Below, piece by piece: positions 34,496-45,817 of a stretch of DNA of 64,000 nucleotides; within the stretch, counting starts at the first letter, position 1, and each line of letters opens with the position of its first letter. The stretch is from Raphanus sativus (taxonomy: Eukaryota; Streptophyta; Magnoliopsida; Brassicales; Brassicaceae), in assembly GCF_000801105.2 (NCBI RefSeq), contig NC_079513.1, positions 25,403,640 through 25,467,639 of the forward strand, in the 5' to 3' direction. Both the position numbers and the translations under genes were made by a program. The notes under the pieces are model-generated. The model made no database searches. It saw nothing but the letters and a program-made list of their open reading frames with translations, and was not told where the DNA came from.

Positions 34496-37400
34496 CCCCC
34501 TTGGATGCCAGAACCATATAGAGCTTGTAGTGTGCTTAATGTTGCCTCGTTAAAACCTTACTCGGAAAACCCAGTGGGACAAAACCGAAGTGAAGGAAAA
34601 AGAGTACAACACACACTACTCCCCCTGTTCTGGACCTCCGTTCTTCAAGTCTGGCGCATGGACACTTTGATGATTTAGCTTCATGGGCGCCAAATCTTGA
34701 ACTGGTCCTTTTGTTGCCACCTCCCAAACGGATAGGTAGACTTCATAGATGTGTAGTTGGTGTAGACATGGTGAAGAAGTCGGCTAACATTTCTCATGAC
34801 TGAACTTGTAGTACTTTGTGCTTCTTCATCATTCTCCAAATGTGTATAACCTGTTTGAGACCTTGTATAAACCTGTAACATTTATTAAAACCAAACAATC
34901 CCTTTTCTTTTGGGTTTGGTTAGTATAAATCAATCTCAAACTTTTAGTTCCTTAGAAGGTAACTTAGGATATATTGATCATGTCCCATTGTCTCATGTTC
35001 GGACATGCCAAATTTGTCTAAGTAAAGTGCCAATAACACTTATGGCAGGGGACGTGTATGGCTTTAGTATCAATGTCTTATGGTCTGAACATATCCATAA
35101 AACTTATCCGACCTAGTATGGCTTGCCATATCAAGACGCCAATTATATCAATACATTTCTTTTGGTCGGATGTGCATAAGTCTTAAAAGTACTTATGTAA
35201 AGTCTTTCCTGGACCAAAGACACATGCCTTGTCCATAGCCATACCACGATTTGAATATAGTGGTCACTGGAACCGATTTAGTCGGAACAGGATCGAGGAG
35301 ACCGAGCCGGAACGGGGCCGGAACAAGACCGAGATGATTACATGGTCCATCTTTCTTAGATAAATTTCGACCATGAATGCCTTAGTATATCCATGATCTA
35401 CTCGGATCATGCTATGTCCATTGTGTGTGTCCCGTTCATAGCTTTTGACCAAACTCTTCATGAACCTTCTTTATTATATGTCCATAACTTGTTCATGAAT
35501 GGCTATCATGCTATAATTTGATGTTCATCAAAACTAAGCCACTTTTGGATCAATATGCCGTTCCCCTTACTATGGACGTTTCAGGTCGGACAAGACCGAA
35601 GGGAACGGATCGGAACGGGCTGGACTAGAACCAAGATGATTAAGGTCGAACTAGGTTGGACGTGATCCTAGTTGATATGGGTCTTTGGTCGTAAATCTGA
35701 TGGATTCATCCTCTTATTCTCTTTTGACCATATCACATTCTATTCTTGGTACTTTGGATCATAGATCTCAATACATATTCATGGCTATCATCTCCACTAT
35801 AGATCATTGTATTCTTATCATAGCCTGTCCAAGAATCAATTGATCTAATCATCATTTCTTTAAGTATGAACACAAGGAATTTCCTTCATAATATATGCAT
35901 GGAGTGTTCAGGGACGTTCTTATAGAACTCCTTTCACTAAGTATTACTTAGTCTTATCATTTACATGCATTATATGCCTTATATGCAGCTGCCTTTCGTT
36001 TCAGTCCATGAATAGCTTAGGAACAAAACTATTCTATGAGAATTTATTTTCTCATCTTTCTGATACTCTTATCATTTCTTTATCCAGTGATCAATCATGC
36101 TTCTTACTACATTTCTCTTTTCTTATATCCAGACCTTTATCACTTTCGGATTTGTAGTAGCATCCACCACATAGGAGTATATCTCCTTATAATCTGTTCC
36201 TTGGTCTTTGTGAGTATCCTTGTGTAATAAAGCCATTCCTTGAATGCTTTAAATAGGAATATGAACACCTTAGTCCATGTCTCACGATTTCTTTTCCTTT
36301 CCCACACAAGACCCATTTTTCACTGGTTTTATCTTATCAGATGGTGTTTCTATATATGGCCAATACACCCATCTCTTTTATAGATTCTTTGAATCTTTCT
36401 TAAACCCCACAGTTTCTTTTAGTCTATGAATGCATTCTTGTATTCTCGTGGGTTCTGATCCTCGCTTATATCTTTTAAACTCAAGTGCTATTTTCTTACG
36501 CATCTTTATCTTTTGTGTATGTATGTGTCGACACTTCTTTTATAGTGTTCCATTGTGTTCCAGACATGAACTAATCGATTAGAGATTTCATTCTTACTAA
36601 GAACCTTTATTACCTTGCAGTTTGGCGTCCCAAACTACATGGTCTGGTATCTTAGATGTTCAGCTGCGCAGCCTTATCTAAATGTCTGGTCTGGTTTCCC
36701 TTATGACCTCAGATATGTCTTTTATTTGCACCTTTCTTTTTATTTCCGAGGTTCCTTATCTTATGGAACATATTGGTCTATCTTTAGACTCTATAGCAAC
36801 TTGATTATGTCTCTTCTAGGACATTAATTTCGTGGTGCTTAAGCTGGTATGACTTAGTCATTCTTTTTCTTTTCTTTTCGGGTCTAATTTGTCTGGCATT
36901 CTTTTAGCTAGCTTTGTATGATCTTTCTTTGGACGTCTTAAATCATATTCTCTGGTCCGAGGATCTTGCCAAGACAAGGATGGTTAATACCATTCCATTT
37001 CTTTATACTTGTACCAGCTTATTTCTTTCTCCCCCTGATGTTGGATAGTCGGATTTAATCATGCAATCCGTAAACCTGGCCTTAATCTGATCACCCATAT
37101 TTGGCTCAAGGTTTCTTATAAAATCGTGGGAGAAAGCATTCTCATATCCAACATATATTCCCAATCTTATCTCATCTTTTTATGAGGTTCCATCCTAGAC
37201 GGCACATATTATTGTGGTGGTCTATACATAATCTCTTAGGATGGTCTATGTCTGGATCATGACCCTTTATCATTCTTAGATGGGAATATCTATGCTCACT
37301 TTATATGGCCTGATGCATATTTTTATTACATGTAAATCCATGTGTTCCCAAGCATTAGCTAGTGATCTTTGTATCACAAAGAATTCGGCCAAGTTCTATC

Positions 37401-37780
37401 ATGGTCATAGACCATGTCACTCGGATTTTTAGTGTTGTTCATGGACCACGGGAGTGTCATTTCTCCCCCTCATGAGCATGCTATAAATATTTTAGATGCT
37501 TGGAACATTATAGCCTATTGAGTTTCCCTTGTGTACATGTTACACAACGTGAGATTCTATGGGATAACTCTTTTGTGCCTTTTTCGATATCAATCTTTGC
37601 ATCAATTTTAAAGACCTGGATGGCTAGTCCAGTCATGCCATAAAGTGTATAAAATTTTGTGGTCAACCTATCTGGTTACCTAGGCCTTTTGCCTTTATCA
37701 TACTGATCTTTTAGCATAGTTTAGATCAGTTGGGAGTACAGTCTCGACCATTTTTATGCCTTGGGCGATTTTTACTTTCT

Positions 37781-38950
37781 TTATAATCTTAAGGAATTTA
37801 TATTTCTTTTGCCCATTGGTTCAATGCGGAAACCATTTATTTTTAAATCTTTATAACTCAATGGGTCTTTTATTAGGTGTATATAATGCCTTGGCCGAGT
37901 GACTATACTCTTATTTATAAACTCATATATACTCTTATCCATATCATAGAGTTTTGATGTCGAGATTTTTTTCAAGGCATCTGAAGTCTCATAATCCATC
38001 TGATCATTTTCTTTTTCATGAGTTTCATACTCTATTTGATCAGTATGGTCATGATCCATGTCATCTTCACCATCTCGGTAAGCCATGTTGGCTTCCGGAT
38101 TTTTCTTCAAACTCTCTATGTAAAGCTCATACAAGTGCTTTGGAGTTTGGCAATTATTTGCCCAGTGATTACCCATACCACATTTGTGACACAAATAAGA
38201 TTTTATTTAAGGTTTAAAAGACACACTTCAACCTCGACCACGGCTAAAGCCGGGTGTGGTACTGCGGCCTCGTCCTCGCCCATGTGTCTTAAATGTGTCA
38301 CGACCTCGTCCATAACCTTTCCCACGGCTAGGGCCGGAATGGTTGTTGTGCTGGACGAGATTACTTTCTTTCTTATGCTCCAAAGTCAGCCTAGAAATGT
38401 CGGGTAATGATTTTGTACCAAGAGGTCTCATCTCACTGTTTCTCATTAATAACTCATTATTGGTCTCAGCCAATAGTAAACAGGAGATCAAATCAGTATA
38501 GGTGGTGAAACCTCTTTCTCTATACTGCTGTTGCAGTAACACATTAGAGAAAGTCTTGTTCAGTTACTTCTTCACCACATTGTTTCAACATTGAAACTAT
38601 CTTAAACAGAACCGAGTTGTATTCATCCACAGACTTATAGTATTGATATCTCAGGTTCTTCCACTCAAATTTTATCCTTTGGTAATAGCACCGTTTTATG
38701 GTGATCATATCTCTGCTGTAAGGCTGTCCAAAGTTCTAGTGGATTTTCTTTACTGGGGTACTGATTTCTTTAGACTCTCATTTAGATGGTGGCTAATAAC
38801 TAATATTGCCATGTATCAATCTTTCTCGTTTGGCAATATCGCCTTCTGTGATTCATTCACCAAGTCCTTTTGACTTTAGGATAACCTCGGTATCCAGTGC
38901 CCATTTTAAATGATTATCTCTTTAGAGATTTAGGACAGCATAATCCAAGT
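37781..38950 (-). pseudogene. broken Copia gag
   Basis: Two open segments in the minus strand: 38228-38542 with SCLLLAETNNELLMRN and a Gly/Arg-rich tract, and 37781-38194 with the nucleocapsid knuckle CHKCGMGNHWANNC (C-x2-C-x4-H-x4-C). They are out of frame with each other. Upstream gag sequence (ALDTEV region near 38880) is shifted again. Sequence similarity to the gag at 41387-42319 shows the two retrotransposons are related. Confidence 0.75.
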
Positions 38951-39074
38951 TGATTTTCTACATCTCATATTATATATCACTTAATCTTTATAAGAAAATC
39001 AATCATATAAATCGTGTGATCAAACAAACAATCGAGTTAATGCTTTCCTAATAAACAAGTCACACGGCTTAGAT

Positions 39075-39345
39075 ATATGTCTAAAATATAAAGTTTTTCC
39101 TTTTATAGAACGTTTCTGAAAATATAAATTTTCTGAAAATAGAAAGTTTCCCTTTATAGTAAGTTTCTAAAAATAGAAAGTTTCATTTTATAGTAAGTTT
39201 CTAAAAATAGAAAGTTTCCTTTTATAGTAAGTTTCTAAAAATAGAAAGTTTCCTTTTTATAGTAAATTTCTAAAAATATAAAGTTTCATTTTCTAGAAAT
39301 ATTCTGAAAATATAAAGTTTTTTTTTATAGTAAGTTTCTAGGGTT
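39075..39345. repeat. array of ~34-bp tandem repeats in the retrotransposon leader
   Basis: About seven imperfect copies of GAAAGTTTCATTTTATAGTA plus AGTTTCTAAAAATA. Middle copies are nearly identical; outer ones are diverged. They lie between the primer-binding site and gag of the minus-strand Copia element. Confidence 0.85.
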
Positions 39346-39689
39346 TATAAGAAATCGATCATAATTATGTTTTAGGAGATGATCAATTTCAAAGTTTAAA
39401 ATCGATTTGATCATTCAGATCAATGATGTTTTCGAGATTCAGCAAGCCATTGAGGCTGTGATTTTAATTGATTAACAATCTCATATCGAACTTTAGGTTT
39501 AAGAGCTCCGATTTACTCATAGATGGGTTTGGACTTATTAATCTAGGTTGTTAGGGATTTTGCAAGATTTTAATTGTCATAACCTTTAACATCAAACCAA
39601 ATTCGATTGTTTGTGTTCTCTTTTAGAGTTTCAGACAGTTTACCTTTGTTTAGAGAAGATCTGAAACCGGACCACCAAGAGAAAGAGAG

Positions 39690-40080
39690 ATCGTAGATGG
39701 ATTAGGGTTTTGACGGCGCAGCTTAAAACGGAAGGTGAGCGCGCGTCTGAAATCGGATTGATGTGACGTTTGCGGCACTGGATTCTTCTCGTCGAGAGCT
39801 TCAAATTGATAGGTTGATCGTCATCTGAGTCCTTACGGTTAGAGAGATATGACAGTTTGAAGTTGTAGCCGAAATTAGGGTTTTAGGTCACTTGACGGCG
39901 CGTCTTAGAATAGCGATTGAGAGCGCGTCCGACGTCAGATAGAGTCGAGGTCGACGGCGTTGGATTCGTCTCGTCAAGAGCTTCAATTTGGTATGTGGCT
40001 CGTCGTCTGGATCCTTACGGTTGAAGAGAACGAGCTGTTTGAAGTGGCGCCGTCAATTAGAGTTTTTGAGGTAGCTCGGG
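39690..40080. repeat. two diverged ~190-bp repeats next to the primer-binding site
   Basis: A block with TTAGGGTTTTGACGGCGC..., GAGCGCGCGTC, TTCTCGTCGAGAGCTTCAA and TCCTTACGGTT near 39700-39850 recurs near 39880-40050 with substitutions. GC content is higher than in the surroundings. It is part of the element's 5' untranslated leader. Confidence 0.75.
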
Positions 40081-40105
40081 ATTTCAGAGTTTCGTGCTGA
40101 TAACG

Positions 40106-40260
40106 TGTTGTGAAAGTGTGTTTTATTATTGAATCAAAGTGTTCCTTATATAGGAAATACATGGCGACATGGGCCTAAATACAATGGGCCATAAACGGGG
40201 CAAGATTACAAGTAAATATCTAATGGGCTGGACATCCATAAACATAATATTTATAACACT
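40106..40260 (-). repeat. 5' LTR of the minus-strand Copia element
   Basis: 155 bp, partner of 34341-34495 with one mismatch. The primer-binding site adjoins at 40094-40105 on the minus strand. Confidence 0.92.
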
Positions 40261-40461
40261 ATGATAAAATTAAATGTTGGTTGTTTTGTTTTTGACTGAG
40301 ACGAAAATTAAATGTTGGTTGTTTCATGTCATTTCTGCCTTTGAGTTTGTCCCTCTTGAATCCGATTGTTTTTTACAAATTAAATGTGAAAATAACTCAA
40401 GAGTATAAAGAAATCATAAATTTTTACATTCATTAAAAAAAATCATAAATATGATCGTGTT

Positions 40462-40639
40462 TGTTATATCTACATTTATTGTGATGTCGATTATAAGAAG
40501 TCTTGCTCACCAAGATTTACTTGTACTTGGTCTCCAAGCTAAACCCTCTCATTGTATCACTATATAAGGAGTACATTATTCATGGAATAAGACACACCAA
40601 TTCCTCTCTTCTCTTCTCTTCTATTATTTACTTAAAACA
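40462..40639 (+). repeat. 5' LTR of the plus-strand Copia element
   Basis: 178 bp, TGTTATATC...TTAAAACA, with a TATA box (CTATATAAGG) that would start the element's transcript and a CTCTTCTCTTCT tract near its end. Confidence 0.93.
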
Positions 40640-41386
40640 CTTTATCAGCACGAAGTTCTAGGAAGCCAATAGGTATAAATTTTTTTGTACAGTTTTATTT
40701 TATTTTTATTCCTTCTTTAAATCATGTTTATTATCAATTCATGGTTTGTAAGAATGGTTTCATACACAGTATGAGCTTAGAAGCTTTAGTCGGCAATTTT
40801 GATCTATCCTTGTTCCAAGGAAAATCTTTTGATTTAAAGAGATCTTGTCGATGTTTATAAGCTAATGCCAGTATGTGTTTAACCATATGTGATGTTTATA
40901 TTTATTGTCATCATGTTAACATACACGTTTATAGTTTATTGTTTTCATTCGTTTAGACTAGACCAAAATTAATATTATTTGCACACCAATACCTACGAGT
41001 TGGGATTGTGAGCAAATAATTTGGGATTGTGAGCCACTGCAATATATGAGTGTGTTTAATGTCCCACTAAATATGATGAAACGAAAGGAAGCTGGCCTTT
41101 TTCTCCGTTCCTCGCTTCGTTTTGTTTATTATTATTTTGAATATTGTCCATAATTTATTAAATGGCTGCATCACATACGTAAGATAATATTGTTTGACTT
41201 AATTACACTGCAATAACTTGAGAATATATTATTTGCATCAAATTTTGAATCAATATTCCTTTACATGACTTGTAAAATCGTGAATGCATTAATCATAGAA
41301 TATTGATATTGCCTTATTATTTTATTTTATTTTCTCTTTTATTCTATTTAAGAAATTTGATTATTATTTTATTGTTTCAGTGAACT

Positions 41387-42319
41387 ATGTCAAAGTTTAC
41401 TAGTCTTGAATTTGAAGTTCTTGATATCACTGGAAACAATTACTTGGCTTGGGCATTAGATGCCGAATTTTCCCTTAGTGCAAAGGGACTTGAAGCTACA
41501 ATCCTAGAAGGAAATAAAGCTGAAAGCCAAGATAAAGCAAAAGCTATGATACTCCTTCGTCGTCACCTCCATGTAGATCTCAAGAATGAGTACTTGACGG
41601 TGAAAGATCCGCAAATCCTTTGGAACAACTTAAAGGAAATGTATGACCACCAGAAAACTGTGATTTTACCTAAAGCTCGGTATGAATGGACACATCTGAG
41701 GTTACAAGACTTTAAGTCTGTAAGTGAGTACAACTCAGCCTTGTTCAAAATTACCTCCAAATTAGAGTTATGTGGAGAGAAAATCACGGAAGCTGATAAG
41801 TTAGAGAAGACATTCTCTACTTTTCATGCAAATAATCTTGTCCTGCAGACACAATACCGTGAAAAGGGATTCCAGAAGTATTCCCAACTTATATCTTGTC
41901 TCCTTGTGGCTGAGCAAAACAATGAGCTTTTGATGAAAAATCATGGACTACGTCCAACTGGTTCTGCTCCATTCCCTGAAGCGAATGTGACTGAACAGAA
42001 CAACACGGGCCGCAGAAATGGCTACACTCGTGGTCGCGGTCGTGGTCGTGGACATGGTCGTGGAGATACACGTGGACGTGGATATGGTCAAATTCGAGTC
42101 CGAGGAGTTTCTTTTAAGAACTCTAACTCTCACCAGAAGTGGGAAAACAAGGATGGTAACAAACAAGCAACTGAATGCTACCGATGTGGAAGTAAAGACC
42201 ATTGGGCTCGTACGTGCCGTACACCAAAGCATCTTGTTGACCTGTATCAAAAATCAGTGAAACAAACTCTCCTGTGGTGGATGCTACTACATTCAGGTTC
42301 CTTATCAGTCTGGCGGTAA
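41387..42319 (+). CDS. Copia Gag (nucleocapsid) protein, C-terminus altered
   Basis: A 310-codon frame. Residues 1-200 match the Copia-type gag domain (NNYLAWALDAEFSL, LKEMYDHQKTV, SCLLVAEQNNELLMKNHGLRP). A Gly/Arg-rich tract and the zinc knuckle CYRCGSKDHWARTC follow near residue 264. The last ~25 residues come from reading past the deletion point in a wrong frame, so the protein ends abruptly. Gag packages element RNA into virus-like particles; this Gag might still assemble, but that is untested. Confidence 0.85.
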   Translation: MSKFTSLEFEVLDITGNNYLAWALDAEFSLSAKGLEATILEGNKAESQDKAKAMILLRRHLHVDLKNEYLTVKDPQILWNNLKEMYDHQKTVILPKARYEWTHLRLQDFKSVSEYNSALFKITSKLELCGEKITEADKLEKTFSTFHANNLVLQTQYREKGFQKYSQLISCLLVAEQNNELLMKNHGLRPTGSAPFPEANVTEQNNTGRRNGYTRGRGRGRGHGRGDTRGRGYGQIRVRGVSFKNSNSHQKWENKDGNKQATECYRCGSKDHWARTCRTPKHLVDLYQKSVKQTLLWWMLLHSGSLSVWR

Positions 42320-43641
42320 AGGAAGGACTTGATTTACGCTTAATGGATGTAGTCACAGCTTACTTATATGGCCCACTGGATACTGATATTTACATAAAAG
42401 TCCCTGAAGGATTTAAACTGCCTGAAGCAGAAAATTATAATTCTCGAGAAAGTTATAGCATAAAGTTAAATCGATCTCTTTATGGACTGAAACAGTCAGG
42501 ACGTATGTGGTATAATCGTCTAAGTGAGTATTTGTTGAAAGAAGGCTATAAAAACGATCCTATCAGTCCATGCATCTTTATAAAGAGATTTGAAAAAGGA
42601 TACGTTATCATTGCAGTGTATGTTGATGATTTGAACATCATTGGAACTCCTGAAGAGATCTCACATACAATGGAATACTTGAAGAAAGAATTTGAGATGA
42701 AGGATCTAGGAAAAACAAGATTTTGTTTGGGGCTACAAATTGAGCACCTCAAAAATGGAATCTTAGTGCATCAAGAAACTTACACAGAAAAGGTGGCTAA
42801 ACGATTTTCTATGGATCAAGCACATCCTTTGAGTAGTCCAATGGTTGTAAGATCACTCGATGTGAATAAAGATCCCTTCCGCCCTAGAGAAAAGGATGAA
42901 GAAGTTCTTGGTCCTGAAGTACCATACTTAAATGCAATAGGGGCATTAATGTACCTTGCTAGTCATACAAGACCTGATATACCATTTGCAGTGAATCTAT
43001 TGGCAAGGTTTAGTTCATGCCCAACTCGTAGGCATTGGAATGGGATAAAACATATACTTCGTTACCTTCAAGGTACGAAAGACATGGGTATATTCTTTCC
43101 TAATCCATCAACAGAAGATTTGATTGGTTTTGCAGATGCTGGGTACATGTCTGATCCCCACAATGCTAGATCACAAACAGGATATGTGTTTACTTGTGGT
43201 GGAACTGCTATCTCTTGGCGTTCGATGAAGCAAACCATTGCAGCTACTTCTTCCAATCATGCAGAGATTTTAGCCATTCACGAAGCTAGTCGCGAGTGTG
43301 TATGGTTAAGATCAGTCATTCAACATATACGAGAAGATTGTGGTCTATCTACGGGGAAAGAAGACCCTACAGTCATGTATGAGGACAATGCTGCATGTAT
43401 CGCTCAACTCAAAGATAGATACATCAAAGGAGACAGGACAAAGCACATTCTACCGAAATTCTTTTTCACTCATGATCTGCAGAAGAATGGTGATGTTCGT
43501 GTTGTTCAAGTTCGTTCAAGCGACAATCTGGCTGACTTATTCACCAAGGCGTTACCCACTGCTACGTTCAAGAAGTTGGTTCATCTTATCGGATTACGTC
43601 GTCTCAAGGATCTTGACGTCTGTACACATGAGGGGAAGTAA
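42274..43641 (+). pseudogene. Copia reverse transcriptase/RNase H segment, 5'-truncated
   Basis: A long open frame of 455 codons in a different frame from gag. It starts inside the RT (DVVTAYLYGPLDTDIYIKVP), keeps the catalytic YVDD (AVYVDDLNIIG), and continues into RNase H with its acidic residues (GFADAGYM, SSNHAEILAIHEA, YEDNAACI). It ends with LADLFTKALPTATFKKL. No Copia start or protease/integrase is present, so it cannot be made as a normal polyprotein. The first Met is probably not a real start. Confidence 0.85.
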
Positions 43642-43750
43642 TTGCGCGCTGCACTCTTTTTCTCTTAACCATGGTTTTTTCCATTGGGTTTTTCTGGTGA
43701 GGTTTTTAATGAGGCAGCATCTTACGCGCATAATAGACATCAAGGGGAAG

Positions 43751-43928
43751 TGTTATATCTACATTTATTGTGATGTCGATTATAGGAAGTTTTGCTCACC
43801 AAGATTTACTTGTACTTGGTCTCCAAGCTAAACCCTCTCATTGTATCACTATATAAGGAGTACATTATTCATGGAATAAGACACACCAATTCCTCTCTTC
43901 TCTTCTTTTCTATTCTTTACTTAAAACA
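43751..43928 (+). repeat. 3' LTR of the plus-strand Copia element
   Basis: 178 bp partner of 40462-40639 with four substitutions, preceded directly by the polypurine tract. Confidence 0.93.
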
Positions 43929-43933
43929 GTGTT

Positions 43934-44594
43934 TAATAATTGGATACTATATTTCTATAGGACCCAATACAGTGGACCCAGCATATATCCCAAAGATCCC
44001 TCGAAGTTTTAGAAAGATATTATTCACTCAAAAAATATAATGATTATTCATAGTAAAATATAAATAAATCTGGATAAAGGATTGGTAGTATCTTGCATTT
44101 ACTTAACACTGGATATACTTTCTTTATAAAAAAGAGACATATATAGTTGATGTTTAGAGACTCTTTTTGTGTGTGGAGAGATATGCAATTTGAGAGTTTA
44201 AGCTAAAGAATAAATAATACCACGTTATGTATTTTTATTTTTTTGTTGTTATCAATCATATTATTCTTCAAGTTTATTATAATCTACGATTAAATGGTTG
44301 TGATTTAAAAAAAAATAAAAATATTATTTCAAGTGTTTTGCATCAAACAAAGTTATTAAATTCGATAATCCAATAACCAATGTAGGCTGATTTGAAGACC
44401 GGTAATCAAGTTTGTAAGGTATTTTCGCATCAAACAAATTAAATTCGACAACCCAATAACTACTACTAAACGTAGGCCCATGTGAAGCCCACTATTCAAG
44501 TTTGGAAGGTAAGTAAAAAGGAAGAAAAGCGATTGATTGATTTGGGATCTTAGGGTTTTCTTCTGTGAACTGAATACGACTTGTCCTCCAATCA
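43934..44594. other. intergenic region and promoter of the ATP synthase e-like gene
   Basis: AT-rich sequence after the Copia element; the last 150 bp hold site II and telo-box motifs. The minus frame at 44356-44595 is antisense to the promoter and is rejected. Confidence 0.5.
44475..44558. promoter_or_regulatory. site II and telo-box motifs of the ATP synthase e-like promoter
   Basis: GGCCCA at 44475-44480 and TTAGGGTTT at 44550-44558, 37-120 bp before the start codon. This combination is known from promoters of ribosomal and mitochondrial genes in Arabidopsis and is shared with the S9 gene in this window. Confidence 0.65.
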
Positions 44595-45273
44595 ATGGCG
44601 ATACCTCCAGGACTCTACTCCGGCACCAGCTCCCTTGCTCTTGTATTTCATCTCTCTCTTCCCGATTCCTTTTTTTTTGTTTTAATTTCTAACTTTGTAT
44701 TAGGTGATTGATCTGACTTGTCATTGATCAGGTGGCTCGTGCTTCCGCTTTTAGCATGGGTCTCATCTACGGGAGCATGAAGCTCAAAGTCTTGAAGGTT
44801 TAATTTCTATCCCGCTTTCGAATTTTGTTCGATGCTGTCTGTCATCAATTTTTTTTAGTGCTTGTATCTGCTTTGAATTGGTGGTGACATGATATTTTGA
44901 ATTTTGATCAAAGTTTGGTGGTGAGAAAGTAATGTTTTTGTTAACTGTGTTTGAGTCTTTAGTATTCATTATTGTTTTCTCTAGACTTTACATCTAAAGT
45001 TGCTAGCTTTTGTGAAATTGTGATTGCGATCTGCGAGTCTCATTTGTAAAACCTTAAAGAATTATTCTTGTTGGTGGTGTTTGATCATCCTGGTTGTAAA
45101 GTTTTTTCCAAAGGATTATCGCTTTGGCGGTGGTTTTTTGAACTTGAATATCTCTATTATCTGAAATGTTCTTGAGTCTTACGTTATGCCAAGTACGTAC
45201 TAACACATTTTTACTTTTTCACCTACAGATGACAAAGAAGCCACTCAAGGTTGAAGCCAATGCTCATCACTAA
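44595..45273 (+). CDS. mitochondrial ATP synthase subunit e-like small protein
   Basis: Three short exons (44595-44642, 44732-44797, 45229-45273) join to 52 residues: MAIPPGLYSGTSSLAL, then VARASAFSMGLIYGSMKLKV, then a Lys-rich end and HH. A single hydrophobic span with small-residue spacing near 17-33 fits the subunit e fold, which helps dimerise Fo in the inner mitochondrial membrane. Arabidopsis homologues At5g15320 and At3g01130 carry the 'ATP synthase E chain' label. The gene is easily missed because its longest exon is 66 nt. Correct phases at both introns and gene order support it. Confidence 0.88.
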
Positions 45274-45477
45274 ACCATTGTTTTTTTTTTTACAATAAGA
45301 AACCAAACGCTTGGAGGCGGGGATGTCTTCCCGCCCTGGTTAGCAATTTTTTTTTGTCTGCTCATGATTTATCTTTCAGCATGAAAAAAGAACTAATGTA
45401 CTTTCTAAATCATTAATAAAATATTTTCTCAACTGTCTCAAGAACCGATCTTGTTCCGCAGCCATTTGATCTGTTCA

Positions 45478-45813
45478 CAAGTAATCTGAATAAGAACAAG
45501 AGCCTCCCTTGAATCGATGGAATCTATTTTGAGCAATCTTCATTGTCAAATGACAATCCTTACATTTCCTTCGAGTCTTGAAGACACAAAGAGGTGTTTG
45601 TTTCCAGAAGGCCGAAGCAGACGGCAAGTTTCTCACTGTGCCAAGAGACGTCAGGGACATAACATAACCAACTAATCTAATCCCTTCAATCACTTCATTC
45701 AACTTCGAGTAGATCTCTTTCCTTCCTCCGGTGAGCCGTTCAAGTGAATGGATCTCATGCCAACTCAGTTCATTAAACCGATAAACTGAGCCGTTCAAGT
45801 GAATGGATCTCAT
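45478..45813 (-). pseudogene. remnant of a DYW-type pentatricopeptide repeat gene (At5g15340-like)
   Basis: A 112-codon frame whose end resembles the terminal E/DYW part of PPR editing proteins. It has KEIYSKLNEVIEGIRLVGYV (E+ region) and PLCVFKTRRKCKDCHLTMKIA followed by NRFHRFKGGSCSYSDYL, where relatives end in DYW. A block between KIA and NRFH (normally ..REIVVRD..) and most of the DYW deaminase core are missing, and no PPR repeats lie upstream. In Arabidopsis the PPR gene At5g15340 occupies this place, so this is probably its remnant after loss in this subgenome. The unchanged C-terminal words make the relation clear. Confidence 0.7.
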
Positions 45814-45817
45814 GCCA
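45732..45817. repeat. 31-bp direct repeat at the broken end of the PPR remnant
   Basis: TGAGCCGTTCAAGTGAATGG plus ATCTCATGCCA occurs at 45732-45762 and, without a mismatch, at 45787-45817. A 55-bp local duplication at the edge of the surviving PPR piece marks where the gene broke. Confidence 0.85.

Larger units (their letters stand above)
34341..40260 (-). mobile_element. Copia-type LTR retrotransposon, decayed interior (minus orientation)
   Basis: A 5.9-kb element bounded by two 155-bp LTRs and the 5-bp duplication ATGAT (34336-34340 and 40261-40265). Orientation is minus. The primer-binding site, read on minus, is TTATCAGCACG just inside the LTR at 40106, the half-tRNA-iMet type of many plant Copia elements. 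The polypurine tract AAGGGGGAG is next to the LTR at 34495. Gag remnants lie at 37781-38950. A decayed piece of pol resembling the segment after Copia integrase (VGYEN..., EPNMGDQIKARF, read on minus near 37000-37160) is recognisable. No long pol frame and no YVDD motif are found. Confidence 0.9.
40462..43928 (+). mobile_element. Copia-type LTR retrotransposon with internal deletion
   Basis: A 3.5-kb element with two 178-bp LTRs and the 5-bp duplication GTGTT on both sides (40457-40461 and 43929-43933). The primer-binding site TTTATCAGCACG lies at 40641-40652, and the polypurine tract AAGGGGAAG at 43742-43750. Between gag and reverse transcriptase the protease, integrase and N-terminal RT are gone, so it cannot move by itself. 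The LTRs differ at four of 178 positions, counted by eye. Confidence 0.93.

Noticed and set aside
39075..39345. Regular 34-bp repeats that recall a CRISPR array
   Set aside because: Copies follow each other without unique spacers, the host is a plant, and the array lies in a retrotransposon leader.
44356..44595. 79-codon minus frame over the ATP synthase e-like promoter
   Set aside because: Antisense to promoter and 5' UTR sequence carrying telo-box and site II motifs, with no recognisable protein.
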